Shown one piece after another: positions 14,501 to 29,500 of a stretch of DNA of 64,000 bases; the stretch's first letter is position 1, and the number at the start of each line of letters is the position of its first letter. Position numbers and translations under genes: made by a program. The DNA comes from Anadara kagoshimensis (lineage: Eukaryota; Mollusca; Bivalvia; Arcoida; Arcidae): contig CM037864.1 in NCBI GenBank assembly GCA_021292105.1, positions 4,436,413 to 4,500,412 of the forward strand, read 5' to 3'. The notes under the pieces are model-generated. The model did not search any database. It saw only the letters and a list, made by a program, of their open reading frames with translations, and was not told where the DNA came from.

Positions 14501-17500
14501 CCCTGGCAGATGGTATAGCAAAACAGTCGTTTTTTGACAAAAAGTTGGATGAGGTTGTCGTCGGAGATGCTGAAGGTATGTTATATAGAATCATTTTCAT
14601 ATGGAATTATAGAATGGAATTATAGGAATCACTTTATGCATTTGTCCATTGGTCACTCTGTCCCGATATCATGCCTGATTGATATCTTATATGTCTATAT
14701 GAATTTGTCGCATACCATATTTAGGTGCATGGGTTAGGGGTTAAGGTCACAAAAACAAATGTTAGAAATATAACAACTCAGCAATGTTAGCAAGGATCTG
14801 GTGCGGGGTGGTAGGGGGGAATTATCTCTCAAAAAACTGCTGTAGTTTTATAACTGTACTGGGTATTTTACAGAGTTAATGTATAAATTCTGATGCTGAT
14901 GCAGGGGCCAACAAGATGACAAAAGTTGTATGCTACTTGTGTGGATTTGGATTAAGCTTGTCACCTATTTGCACTAAGTTTACATTTTCTGAATGTTTTT
15001 CAATACATATTACTCATACTTGCTGCTTACTTTAAAATGTGTCTTCTACTCAAAAATTTACAGAAAGGGTTGCTAATTTAACTTTTGTTACTTTGAATTT
15101 AGGTGCAATAAATGGATCAGCTAGGAAGATATCCGGAAGTATTTCCATGGGAACACAGTATCATTTCCACCTGGAAACCCAGGTAACACAACCTGCTTAA
15201 ACCTTCCAGACCAAAGATTTTAATTGAATTGGAGAGATTTTTAATTAAATTAGAGATCATATAGATTTAGGCAGCAAAATTGTCTGTGAGAGAAATAATA
15301 TACTATATCCTTGCAAAAATCACTTAAATTATTTCACCACTAAAATTAATACAGTTAGTGAAATAATAGTGACAATAGGGACATAAAACATCACTGTTCA
15401 TCACGGTGCCATGTTTTGTATAATCCATTTGTCCTAGACACTTCTTGTCTAGTGTAATTCTCCGAAACTATGAAGCACTATTTTACGAAAAATCAAAGCA
15501 TCAACATAGATAGGAGATATGCATATCGTTAATCTGAGTTGGTTTGCTCATCTTCCTGGGAGTTATTGCCCTTTGAACATAAGTGCAAATCACAAAAAGG
15601 GATATACTTGTGGAAGATCTTAATTTAGTGAATTTGTTTGTTTTAGATAGCTATATGTGTGCCTACAGAAGATGGTATGGATGTAGATGCTTCCACTCAG
15701 TGGATTCAGTATGCTCAACAAGCTATTGCACAAGTTTGTGGATTTGAAGACAGCAGGTATAATATTTATACATATAAAATTAACATATTTTGTGATTTGC
15801 TTTCTTGGGTTTGGTGGTTTCTTCAGGCTTGCGGATTCTAAGCCATTATAGATCTGACCATCTCAGTATAAGTGAAAGGAACTTGATGCCTGGATATAAG
15901 TAAAATAAACTTAGACCCTAGTGTGAGACACTATTACTCCACTCCACTGCAGGGTACAATAAAACCTTGTTGTAATGTCTCTTGTTTACTTTGCTACCTC
16001 ACTAATCAGCACAGTGTAATAAGAAAATAATGTGCGTACCACTAATAAATTCATGTACATGTGTATTGCCTATGAGTGTAATCAATCAATTTTGTCACCT
16101 TTCAAAAAAAATTCGCTTATCGGAATAGCTAGGTTAACTTGTTAGGGTACACAGAACTATTTTGTCTTTTGGAGTACATAAATGCATGCAACATTTAGCA
16201 ATAGAAGGGAAATAATTCGCGGAAGTCTGGTCGCAGTACAAAATCTTGGCCACAAGTTAGGCACAATCTACCCAGAATACAAAATCAAAGTAAAAAAGAC
16301 CAAACTAATGTCACTTCGATGGATGACAACAAATATGTTATACAGGTTTTTTAGTAGGTTACCAGTGATTTAGTTTGCCTAAAATTACTACGGAATCAAG
16401 GTGACTAACATGACTAAAATTTCCCAATTCGACTATTAAAATTCCCCTAAAATCAGCAATAAATATTTCAATATTTTCATATTTTTCAGTGTGTATTTAA
16501 AAGTACGGAGATTAGGTGGTGCTTATGGTGGTAAAATTAGTAGGAATTTTCCAGTATCAGCAGCATGTGGGTTAGCGGCCTATTTACTGGACCGGTATGT
16601 ATTATAATATACATATATATAGTCTATATATAAAGACCATATAGAAAACCTGTAAAACCGCTATATATATATGTAACCTGTTTAAACTGAAATTAACCTC
16701 TTTCAGGACTGACGATTATGTTTGGATAAGACAAAATTTCTTGTATGAGAAAGTTTTGTCAGTTCACTTGTTGAATTTTGGTGGTTTTCCATAGGCACTC
16801 AGGTTTCCTCTACCATCCCTGAACTGACTGTCTCAATATAAGTGAAAGATTCTTGACTTGGTTGTAAAACTCCTTACTTTACTTAAATTTTCTACAGGTT
16901 AATGTAGTGAACAGGGAACAATAACATGTAATTGCAGATATCTCTAATTTCCAGATGCATGTAAGTAAAACATTTTTAAAAATAGCCCAGAATAAGTTAC
17001 TCTTTAACCAAAGGCATCTGGTCATCTCAAACTCAGATATATATATGTTGTGATAAGTCAAATTATTTTCATTTCCCTGTGGAGTTACTGATTCAACTGT
17101 ACATTTAGCACTCTATCATGTTTCATATTTTTTTAGACCTGTTCGCTTAAGACTTGATTTCCACAAGAATATGGACATGATGGGGAAAAGATTTCCTTAT
17201 CAAGCAAATTATGAGGTTTGTAGACTTAATATATGAACATTTTTGTAGGTAATTGGAGTTCAGGGTTCTTGCTCATCTTTTGTGAAATGGGTCTAGGCCC
17301 TTGCAATAAGGTTCATCAGTGTACCATGTGATACCCATAACGTTTCTGCGGAACATTGGAGATGGAATGGCTTCAGTTCACATTGAAATATACCTTAATC
17401 TGGGAAATTTGGATATAAACCTTTTCTAAAACGTTCCACACAAACAGTAAGGGTCTCAATCACATGGTACGCTTGTGAGCTCCATTGTGAAAATAAACAT

Positions 17501-20500
17501 TATAATGGGCAAAATTGTGTGATAGAATACTGTGAAAATTTCCAAGGTGATTGTGAAAAACAGAATACTGTAAAAATTTCCAAGGTGATTGTGAAAAACC
17601 GTAAGATTTTGAATTGTGAATGGGACAGAATGTGAGCCTCAGAGACAACCCAGCTAAGAGCCCTGTATTCTCTTACAGATATTTATATTGCTAGTAAAAT
17701 GACATATAATATTCCTGTAAATTCCATTGCTTTATAAAAAACCATGCTAATGTTGGACATTGGAAATGATTGTGAAATTAAGACTGGGTATTGTGAATAA
17801 ACCTTTATGGGACAGAAAGATACTATAGAAATAACATTTACTTGCAAAATAGGTGTGACTGTTGATTGAAACCAATGAAGATTGCCACTCTACCACGTGA
17901 TCAACACCTCTTATTGTTTGTCGGGAACATTTTGTAAAACGTTTACATCAAGAATTCTTGAAGTAACAATTTTTACAAGAAAATGTGAACTGATATGATT
18001 CTATATTCAATGGAAATAATTGTTCCACACAAATGTTAAGGAGCATCATGTGGTACACTGGTAAACCCCTTTTTGTACAGCGTTCACGATAGTGAACGCG
18101 TGTACATTGCTGTCACTTTCTTCCAAGATATCGAGCTTCTTTGCTATGAAATTATAAGATATGAGTACACCTGGAAATAGTGCGCCTGGTAAATGAGCGT
18201 GAAAGAAGTATATCTGTTTTATCGTGAGATATGTATTCTGAGACGGGTAATGCATTTGGTTACATATGCACATTTGGAATAAATTTTCGGAATACATTTC
18301 GGAATCTAGTAAAATATTGCGACTGGATACATCTAATAATTTCTGCAATTTGGCGAACTGATCTCATGTTTACAATAAAAAGTAGTTCGAGAAGTTTGCG
18401 TCCTACGATGTAAAATCATAACTTTTTAAGAAATGAACAGCAACGGCAGGTTGTTTAATTAATTCGGAAATTTAAATTTATTTTGAAGGTTATGATAACG
18501 TATTTTGATGTTGAGGCAATTGTGTCATATTTTAAAACTGTTTATCGATTAGATTTTACTTTCGTGAAAGGGAGATAATTCGTACAGTGTTGTGTTCAAA
18601 TTTTAAATACAGTCGTTTTACCAGTTCCGAACAGGGTTTCATATAAGCGCTGCTGCAGACGTCATCCACAAGCAGAGGAAATAAAATTTATGTTGTGTAA
18701 TAATACAAATGTTTACTGATTCCAAAATATCGACATCTGTCCTCAAAAACACGTGGTAGTATGTTTTCTTGAAAAAAGCATTTCCGTGATCACGATTTGT
18801 TTACATCGTTAAACTAGGTCACCAACAATCTGTCGACCTGTCCTGCACATACATTTAGGAAGCGGTTGAAGTTTATATTATTTAAACAATTAATGCCCAT
18901 ACATTCAAGTAGAAGCAAATTGAGAAAGTTATTTTGTGATTCCTTTAATTGAACGGGATTGAAATTTTAGATTATTCGGTAGTAAAAATTCGGAACTGGC
19001 AAAACAACTGATACTTCACCATTAACATGAAACGGGAATATTGTGAGTGATAATCAGCAGTTAATTAAAACCCAGATCAACAGCAAATGATCCAGTTACA
19101 TACAACCGCTAGAATGTACCCCTCATAGCGACGGTAGGATCTGCAAAACTCTACTTTCTCTCTATCCGAAATGACAAAACGATCGGGTACAACTTTTTTA
19201 AATTTTAATTACCGATTGTCTTTTTCATATATTTGAAATTATTATTTTCTACCATTTAATTCAGCAATACATGATTTGGTACATTGTTTCTTTTTCCAAA
19301 AAAAAACCCATTCGTCGGACTATGCATAGATCGACCCCCCCCCCCCCCCCCCGAATTTTCGGTTATATTCTGTCTTGCCACAACACAATGCAATTTTCCC
19401 AACTACGCTGTACAGCAGCACGACAGTGCTATGTTTAGATTGCCTACAAATGATGTTAGAATGAAAAAACTAATCACCATGACAATGTGTGAGGCTTGTA
19501 TTTTTGTATGGGTGAAATAGAATTCTAACAATACCAAAACTAGAGATTTTTGTCTCTGAGATGAAAGAAAAATATTCTGACATTAATAATTTTCAGTATT
19601 GATGACACTATTTATCATTTTTATTGGTCCAGGTCGGTTTCACAGATGTTGGTAAATTAAATGGTGTGAAGATAACTTACTACACAGACTGTGGTTACTT
19701 AGCAGCAGAACAAGCCATGCCGTTTGTGATGGACTCTAGTGACAATGGTAATTATCCCCCACCTTTTCGAAGAGAGGATATTAAATTTGAGTTTCCCTCT
19801 GTCCGTCCTTCTTTCTGTCTGTCCTTCTGCCTGTCCGTCTGAAATTCTTGTCTATGCAAATTCTCGAAAACTATGAAGCACTATTTCATAAAACTTGGCG
19901 CAAAGAAACAACTTTGATAGGAGATGCGTATATCGTTAACCTGAGTACGTTTGCACATTTTCCTGTGAGCTATTGTTCTTTGTACATAAGTGCAAATCAC
20001 ACAAAAAAGAACCTGCTGGCAGGGGACTGTAATTCACTGAATTTACTTGTTTATTTTTTAAATTTTGACACATTTATATTATTTATTCAAAAGGTGGTGC
20101 ATTTTTTCCTAGCACTAGCAAAAAAAATTTTGTTATGTTATTTTGTTGGAACCAGTCTGAAAAGAGAGGCATATATGGCCCTTCAATCTCCAGAATTTAA
20201 ATCACTTGTTTCTCAAGATAATACTATCTTCACATAATTTTCCAATTCAAATATAAAGTACATCACAAATTCAAATCTTATTACTGAAAATGGAGTGGTA
20301 AAGAGTAATGGAATTTTAAGCCCCAGTCAAGATTCTTACAATTATTAATATAGGCAGACACTGTGAAATGATGGAGGAAACTGGAGTAACATTATTTGGC
20401 ATAGAATGATTTCAATTTGTTTGTAAATATCCATATTTTCTATTTGCAACTTAAAATTAAAAATTAAATTTTTATGTAACATTCTTCTCAATGTCCACAT

Positions 20501-23500
20501 CCCTAACAACATAATACCATATCACCATCAACATGCAAAAAGGGGCCTTTGGTAAAAAAATATTGATAATTTCACTTTTTTGTTATATTTTGAAGCACCA
20601 ATATTGGGTTATCCAAACATATTAGTAAAAGTAAAATCAACCCAGAAATTGATAAAAGCAGAAAAATATGTTTTTATAACTGACTATACTGTAAACTTAT
20701 TTATTTTCGTGGTGTATTAATTTTCGCTTTTTTGTAGTCATTTGTTTTGCATGAAAGTTAATACCAAGTGAAAATTGTAGTGCATATTTCTAAAACTGTA
20801 AAATTTAACTATGTGGATATGTCTCAATTTCCTATACCGCGAAAATAAATAAACACAAAATTTAAAACTTTTACAGTATTTATTTTCTTTATTTGTCGTT
20901 TTCTCCATTATGATTGTTCCAGTAAAGACCATTTTTTGCGTACTTAATGTTATTTTTAGAACAATTTACTCATTTTGTACCTAAAATGTATCATATAATA
21001 TAAAATTGATTCTGAGTCAGAAATAATGTAAAGATAAAAAAAGTAGTTCTTGTTGCAAATGCTGAAAAATTGCTGATGTTACGTTAAGCAACATTTAAGT
21101 CACCAAGCAAGTCAGAAATGGGGAGATGTTTCAACCGAGCCAGAAATCGGGTGACGTTTAGACAGAGTCAGAAAGGGGGTGATGTTTCGACCAAGTCAGA
21201 AATGGAGAGATGTTTGGACCGAGCCAGAAATGGGGTGATGTTCGACCGAGTCAGAAATGGGATGATGTTTTGACCGAGTCAGAAATGGGGTGATGTTTGG
21301 ACCGAGTCAGAAATGGGATGATGTTTCGAACTTGTGCATCTGATTTAAGTAATTTTATTTCACTTTGTGTTTATTTAAAGAGTTGTTATTTTTGTTTTCA
21401 AGCTTACCATTGTGACAACTGGCACATGATTCCAAAACTTGTAAAGACAAATAAACCATTTAACACAGCTTGCAGGTCACCAGGTAAAGTGTTATGTTTT
21501 TAGCTCACCTGAACCAAAGGCTTAGATGAATTATTACACCCCCTGCAAATTAGTTAGAGAGGGGTATATAGAAATCACCACATCTGTCTGTCTGCCCATG
21601 TAAAATTGTCTCAGGGCCATATCTCATAATTGCCATAAAACTTCACATTAATAATCTCCATGGTTTAAAGGCGTAGAAAGGTCAAGGTCACTGTAAAAAT
21701 TAAACCCTTGTAGATGTTTGGGGCGGGGAAGAAAAATTTTTTAAGTTTTGAGGTTTTCATGACTTGGGTCAAGGGTACAGGTCATGACCTTTGTGTACTT
21801 TATTGATATTAATGTTATTTTCCTTAAAAGTTTACATTGGGGTTTTCTTTTACCTGTATGAAGAACATTGGAAGACAAGTACCGGTACAAGTATCTTGTA
21901 GATTCTTGTTCAAATGATTAACAATAACAAGGGTATCTTGTTCTGCATAGTTGTTCCTTAGTTGATGTTTTGAAGCTTTTTTTGCTACGTGGTGTCAGAG
22001 TCAAAGGTCAGGGCCATGACAGTATAAATGAAAAAAACTTAGTTGCTGTATCTTGATTGTATGATAAGATTTTGATATGAGTGTTTCAGTTTTATGTTTT
22101 CTTATAACATATCAACTAGCTATTATTTATCAGGTGAGCATATCAGGCCTTTTGTTTTTATATTTTAGGGACATGCCCCGCAATATTTGTAATGGAGTCC
22201 ATTATGGAACATGTGGCTAAGTCACTTGGTAAAGACCCGACTGAAGTCAGAAAACTCAACCTTTATCAACAAGGACAGGTATATTACATGTATAAACATC
22301 TCTGAATTTGAACTACTGCAGTAGCTCAGTTGGTAGAGTGCTCGCTCTGTAAGTGAGAGATCTCAGGTTTGATCCCGGCCGGGTCTGACCCAACACTTGA
22401 AACTAGGTAGTGACTCTTCTTTCACTAAGCACTCACCATTACGAAATGAAAGTCAGGGTTTTTTTGGATGGGAACTTAAAATATACAAGGTCCCGTGTCA
22501 CGGTGGGCTTGGCACACTAAGTACCCTGCTGTATACATGGTATAATGTCAACAGCGCAACGCACAGGCAAAATTTCTGCACCTTTGCCTATAGCTGGCGA
22601 AATCTCGATGTAAGTGAAATATTCTTGACTGGGACGTTAAACACCATTACTCACTCATCTTTGAAATTATGTAAGTGGCTTGGTGGCTGAGTGGTCCAAA
22701 GCTTGATCACAGTGCCTTCCATAGCCTAGGTTCCATTCCTAGTGTAAAGTGTGAGCTTAGAGATCAAAGCATCTCTTGACACCTAGGTTTGTACACCACT
22801 TGTTCAGATCCTAGTGTGAGAAAGTATGTCAGATTGATTGCCGAAGTTTGGTAGATTTCTCCAGGTACTCTAGTTTTCCCCACCATCCTTAAACTGACTG
22901 CCTTGATACAAGTGAAAGAATCTTGACTGGAGCGTAAAACTCCATTCTTCCACTCAGAAATTGTTTAAATAGCTATTATTACTGTGCTCATTAATCAGAT
23001 GTTGTGTACTTTTCACAAAGTAGGTGTAACATAGCACTAGAAAGAGATGTATGAGTACTGTAAACATATTTATTTCTGTGGTGTACTAATTTTTGCTTAT
23101 TTCATGGTTATTTGTTTTGCCTGAAAATTAATATCACACAAAGATATAGTAAAAACAATGTAATTCTGGGAATTCACAACTTAAACATTTTCCAAAACAT
23201 CCAGCACAGGTGTGAAGGGATGATGGCGTGCGTGGTACAGTAGCGAACTTCATTTATGTGATTTTTTTTATGACATGTATTTTGTAGATTACACCGTGTA
23301 AATACCCGTTACAATATTGTAACATATCCAGCATGGTTACCTCCCTTGAACAGACAGCGTCAATAAAACAGAGACAACAAGCGATAGAGACATTTAATCA
23401 GGTATTGGAAAAACAAGGTTGACCTGTCCACTTGACCTTTCAATTTAAATATTGAATATGGACTAGTACATTTATGTAAAGGGTACACACAGGAACACAC

Positions 23501-26500
23501 ATATTAACTTGTGAACATATCACTTAATCAGTACATTTATACATATTAACTGCAAATCCTTATGCTACCTATGTATTGGGTAGACCCTTCCATATGAATA
23601 TTTCTAATGAAAGGTCAAGCAGACAGGTCAATGTTGTTTACCTATATGTTGAATATTGTTTAATATATAACAAAGCATGCTACTTACAAATCAGGGATTT
23701 TCTGGCCATTTTGGGGAAAGGGACCTTGGAATGAAATTGCAAAAAATCCATTGACAAAATTTTCATTTTGAGAAAACAGGAAAACGCTCCAGCTTATTCA
23801 TTTTGAAATATTTTAATAATAATCTCACAATACTGTATGTAAAAATTTGTTCCATATGGGCTGCTATCCCTTGTACCATATGTACATTAAAGAGGTATTA
23901 CCTTGTTTGTAAATCATTTTACAGATATATGCCTAAATTTGATGTTTATGCCACTTTTACTTGAGTTTCCCCTCAGTTTTTATGAAAATCCATTTTGGGA
24001 GGTTTTGCCTACAAAATTTATAAAAAAAATGTATGCTTTTTGCACTGGAAATAGTGGTATGTGCTTTTAATACTGGTCCTAGTAAGCGGCCACACAAATA
24101 ACTGAAAATAAACTGTTGACTCTGAGATATTGCAAGCTAATACTTATCATGGCCCTCAAAAAGTTGTATGGCTTTTATCACAATATTGTTTATAAGTATG
24201 AGGTGTTTGTAGCCAAAATTATGCTGGATATATTTAATGTCCAATAGAGCCATGTTTCTTGCATTCTCAGCTAACCAACAGGAAGTGTCTACACTTCAAG
24301 AACACACATCCTGTCTCCTCTTCCCTTGTAGAAGTTTACATGTTTAACTTAATTTGCCAGTTTTCAAAGTTTTTCCTTTGCTGTTAAGATTGTGGTTTGG
24401 ACATAGACTGGTATGTTTAATTTTTTGTTTTTTATTTGAATGTTGTTATACAACACATCAGCAATTTTTGAGGTATTTGCAATAGACACAATTTTTCTTA
24501 ATATTAAAGATTAAACACAAATCCATGTAGTTTGTGGGTTTTGGGTTTTGGAAATGCGTTGTATCATTGATCTTTTGAATTAAAAATTCCTGCCTTATAC
24601 AACATGACAAATTATGTGACACCACTAAATGTAACTGCCATATTGTTTACAAAGTGGCTAGATCACGTGATCACATTGTTTCTTTTTGTTTCTTTGAGTT
24701 TGCATGGTGTGAAGTCAGGGGTTAAAATTTTTCCAGGTCTGTTCTAGGTCTGGGGCTTATTGATTTTACATTAGAGCCATTGATATCTAAGCTTTAAAAG
24801 TCCAATACACCTGTCATTCTTTTCCAAAATAACATAATTTTTTCTAAATGATAACATAATTTTACATGGATCTTTTAATTTTGATATTGGACTTTCAAAA
24901 ATTTATGCGGGACCTTCCTAAAATAAAGTCAAAAGGACCTGGACCGTCCATTACAAAACATGATTTTGAACCTCTGGATGTATTGTTTATGAACCGGTTT
25001 TATTATAGAGGTATTTATGTGAAAATATACAGTACATATAAATATTATAATGTTGCCATAGTTACCATGTTATTGTATATTAATTAAAACAGGCCAACAA
25101 ATGGAAGAAAAAGGGATTATCTGTGGTGCCAATCAGATTTTACTTGGCGTGGAATACTGGAAATTATATGCATGCCATGACTGTATATGCAGGTGATGGG
25201 AGTGTTGCCATAGCTACAGGTGGAATTGAAAGTGGACAAGGACTGAACACCAAGGTAAATGATATCAGTGGATAATGGATGTATATTGTAGTAAAAACAA
25301 ATGTGGATCTAGAATCAGAGATCCTCATATTATGGGTCATCAACCCACATTATTGCATTTATTTTTAATTAAGTATAAAGTGACCATTAAGTGTCAGAAG
25401 TAACAAACATAAGATTGCCAAAGGCACCCCCAAAAAAGGAGTGGTAAAGATAAGCCTGTCATAGACAACCCAAAATAAAGGAGTGGTAATGGTAAGAGTA
25501 CCATAGGTGCCCCAAAATAAGGGAGTGGTACACAGTCAATTTTTGCTCATGTGAAATTTACGTGATATTCTTATGAATTTCACATGAATTTCGGTTCACG
25601 TGAATTTCACGTGAGAAAAAATTGGCTGTATAGCGTTAGTCAAATCTATATATTACTGACATAAAAATCAACAAAACCATATGCTGCCATGATTTTTGCA
25701 ATAACTGATTGTGATATTTTTTTCTCTATATATCTGAAAATTATGATATTATTTTAAACTTGTGCCACAGTTATTAATCTGGTGTTGCCAGAATATTGGT
25801 GTATATCATAACAACTCTTTTTAAGCGTTGAAAACCTTTTAAACTTGAATAAAGACTGTGCATTTTTTTTTAACATAAACCCGCTAAGGGAGGGATTCGT
25901 GCAAAACGCACACTCTTCATTCAAGTAATTTCTCAACAGACCTAACAAAAATTAAAGGCAATGCTTATAATTAAAATCACATCAATAAAGAGACCAAAAG
26001 ACCAGGGTACTATGAAAAAAAAGTTTATCAATGAAATTACTCCAATTTGATCAAAAATGAAATGTGTGCATGGATTTATAATCAAGTAGCCATATTGACA
26101 AAATCAGGTCCATGAGGAAATAACCATAACTTTTTAGCCAATCAGAATGTGTAAAAATGCGATGGGTGGGTCTTGGTAAAATTAGGTCTATGAGAAAATA
26201 ATACTAATTTTTGAGCTAATCAGAATGGGTGAAAATTGTAAAATTTAATTATTTTACTGTAAATTGTTATTTTGTTTTGTAGGTGATCCAAGTAGCCGCA
26301 TATGAATTAGGTATACCCATGAATATGATCAAAATAAAACCGAGCAATACGCTTACCAATGCTAACTCCATGACAACAGGAGGGTCAGTGACAAGTGAAC
26401 TTTGTTGTCAGGTAAATATGATTAAAATAAAACCAAGCAATACTCTAACCAATGCTAACTCCATGACAACAGGAGGGTCAGTGACAAGTAAACTTTGTTG

Positions 26501-29500
26501 TCAGGTAAATATGACCAAAATAAAACCATCCAATACGTTAACCAATGCTAACTCCATGACAACAGAGGGTCTGTGACAAGTGAACTTTGTTGTCAGGTTA
26601 ATATGACCAAAATAAAACCATCCAATACGTTAACCAATGATAACTCCATGACAACAGGAGGGTCTGTGACAAGTGAACTTTGTTGTCAGGTTAATATGAC
26701 CAAAATAAAACCAAACCATCCAATACATTAACCAATGCTAACTCCATGACAACAGGAGGGTCAGTGACAAGTGAACTTTGTTGTCAGGTTAATATGACCA
26801 AAATAAAACCAAACCATCCAATACATTAACCAATGCTAACTCCATGACAACAGGAGGGTCAGTGACAAGTGAACTTTGTTGTCAGGTTAATATGACCAAA
26901 ATAAAACCAAACCATCCAATACATTAACCAATGCTAACTCCATGACAACAGGAGGGTCAGTGACAAGTGAACTTTGTTGTCAGGTTAATATGACCAAAAT
27001 AAAACCAAACCATCCAATACATTAACCAATGCTAACTCCATGACAACAGGAGGGTCAGTGACAAGTAAACTTTGTTGTCAGGTAAATATGACCAAAATAA
27101 AACCATCCAATACGTTAACCAATGCTAACTCCATGACAACAGGAGGGTCTTTGACAAGTGAACTTTGTTGTCAGGTAAATATGATCAAAATAAAACCAAG
27201 CAATACTCTAACCAATGCTAACTCCATGACAACAGGAGGGTCTGTGACAAGTGAACTTTGTTGTCAGGTAAATATGATCAAAATAAAACCAAGCAATACT
27301 CTAACCAATGCTAACTCCATGACAACAGAAGGGTCTGTGACAAGTGAACTTTGTTGTCAGGTAAATATGACCAAAATAAAACCAAGCAATACTCTAACCA
27401 ATGCTAACTCCATGACAACAGAAGGGTCTGTGACAAGTGAACTTTGTTGTCAGGTAAATATGATCAAAAAAAAACCAAGCAATATATTAACCAATGCTAA
27501 CTCCATGACAACAGGAGGGTCAGTGACAAGTGAACTTTGTTGTCAGGTAAATATGATCAAAATAAAACCAAGCAATATATTAACCAATGCTAACTCCATG
27601 ACAACAGGAGGGTCGGTGACAAGTGAACTTTGTTGTCAGGTAAATATGATCAAAATAAAACCAAGCAATATATTAACCAATGCTAACTCCATGACAACAG
27701 GAGGGTCGGTGACAAGTGAACTTTGTTGTCAGGTAAATATGATCAAAATAAAACCAAGCAATACGTTAACCAATGCTAACTCCATGACAACAGGAGGGTC
27801 GGTGACAAGTGAACTTTGTTGTCAGGTAAATATGATCAAAATAAAACCAAGCAATATGTTAACCAATGCTAACTCCATGACAACAGGAGGGTCGGTGACA
27901 AGTGAACTTTGTTGTCAGGTAAATATGATCAAAATAAAACTAAGCAATATTAACCAATGCTAACTCCATGACAACAGGAGGGTCGGTGACAAGTGAACTT
28001 TGTTGTCAGGTAAATATGATCAAAATAAAACCAAGCAATACATTAACCAATGCTAACTCCATGACAACAGGAGGGTCGGTGACAAGTGAACTTTGTTGTC
28101 AGGTAAATATGATCAAAATAAAACCAAGCAATACATTAACCAATGCTAACTCCATGACAACAGGAGGGTCGGTGACAAGTGAACTTTGTTGTCAGGTAAA
28201 TATGATCAAAAAAACCAAGCAATACGTTAACCAATGCTAACTCCATGACAACAGGAGGGTCAGTGACAAGTGAACTTTGTTGTCAGGTAAATATGATCAA
28301 AATAAAACCAAGCAATACGTTAACCAATGCTAACTCCATGACAACAGGAGGGTCGGTGACAAGTGAACTTTGTTGTCAGGTAAATATGATCAAAATAAAA
28401 CCAAGCAATACATTAACCAATGCTAACTCCATGACAACAGGAGGGTCAGTGACAAGTAAACTTTGTTGTCAGGTAAATATGATCAAAATAAAACCAAGCA
28501 ATACATTAACCAATGCTAACTCCATGACAACAGGAAGATCAGTGACAAGTGAACTTTGTTGTCAGGTAAATATGATCAAAATAAAACCAAGCAATACATT
28601 AACTAATGCTAACTCCATGACAACAGGAGGGTCGGTGACAAGTGAACTTTGTTGTCAGGTAAATATGATCAAAATAAAACCATCCAATACATTAACCAAT
28701 GATAACTCCATGACAACAGGAGGGTCGGTGACAAGTGAACTTTGTTGTCAGGTAAATATGATCAAAATAAAACCAAGCAATATATTAACCAATGCTAACT
28801 CCATGACAACAGGAGGGTCTGTGACAAGTCAACACTTGTCAGGCAAAAATGATCAAAATAAAACATCACTTATTGACTTAGTATTTTGAAATCCAAAAAT
28901 CTGTTTATTTTATGTTTTCTCTTTAAGTCTCTTTATTTGTTGCCAAGCCTCTTTATAATGCCAAAATTTGACCAAACGAATGACAGCAATGAGTCTTTAT
29001 TGTATTTGACAATATTTACATTTTGTCTGTTTTCTGTCCTCTACACAAGGTTTCAGAGCAATTGCGTTCATATCGGCTATGAACTGCAAGATCTACCTTG
29101 GTGTACCGTCACGGGAATTCCATTCACAACAATCGGCGTATGAATACACAATATGAAATACACAAAACCGGAACTATATTTAGTTTTAACTTTTTATTGA
29201 TTGTTTGCATAATTGTGATTATTTATTACCGAAATAATTGTATTTAATAAAAAATTTAACAATTTAGTAGAAATTTTGTATGCAATTTGTTGTTTTTTTC
29301 CATGCACTATTTTGTCCTAGAATTTCTGGCGCCAAACTGCACAGCTGATCAGTTGGATCTGCTGTTCCATCAGCTGTTCCGTTAATCGAAAATCGTTGTT
29401 GACAAAGCGCGGAATTAAAATTTTCTAAAATGATTTTGAACCAAGAAAAAGAATAGAAAATAGTTTTAAAAGTAAATATAACAATTGAACTGTTTAGAAA

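Noticed and set aside
22320-22390. Functional tRNA gene
   Set aside because: The A and B boxes are present but the folded arms do not pair well, and it continues into a SINE body and tail.
22397-22690. 97-residue open frame
   Set aside because: It lies over the SINE body and tail.
26321-28870. CRISPR-like array
   Set aside because: Units are contiguous, without unique spacers, in an animal gene, and derived from an exon.
27040-28889. Long open frames of repeated 31-residue units that could be a tandem-repeat protein
   Set aside because: They are produced because the 93-bp unit length is divisible by three and copies an exon. They start inside units, have no promoter or start context, and break at each indel. 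They are explained by the exon 14 array.
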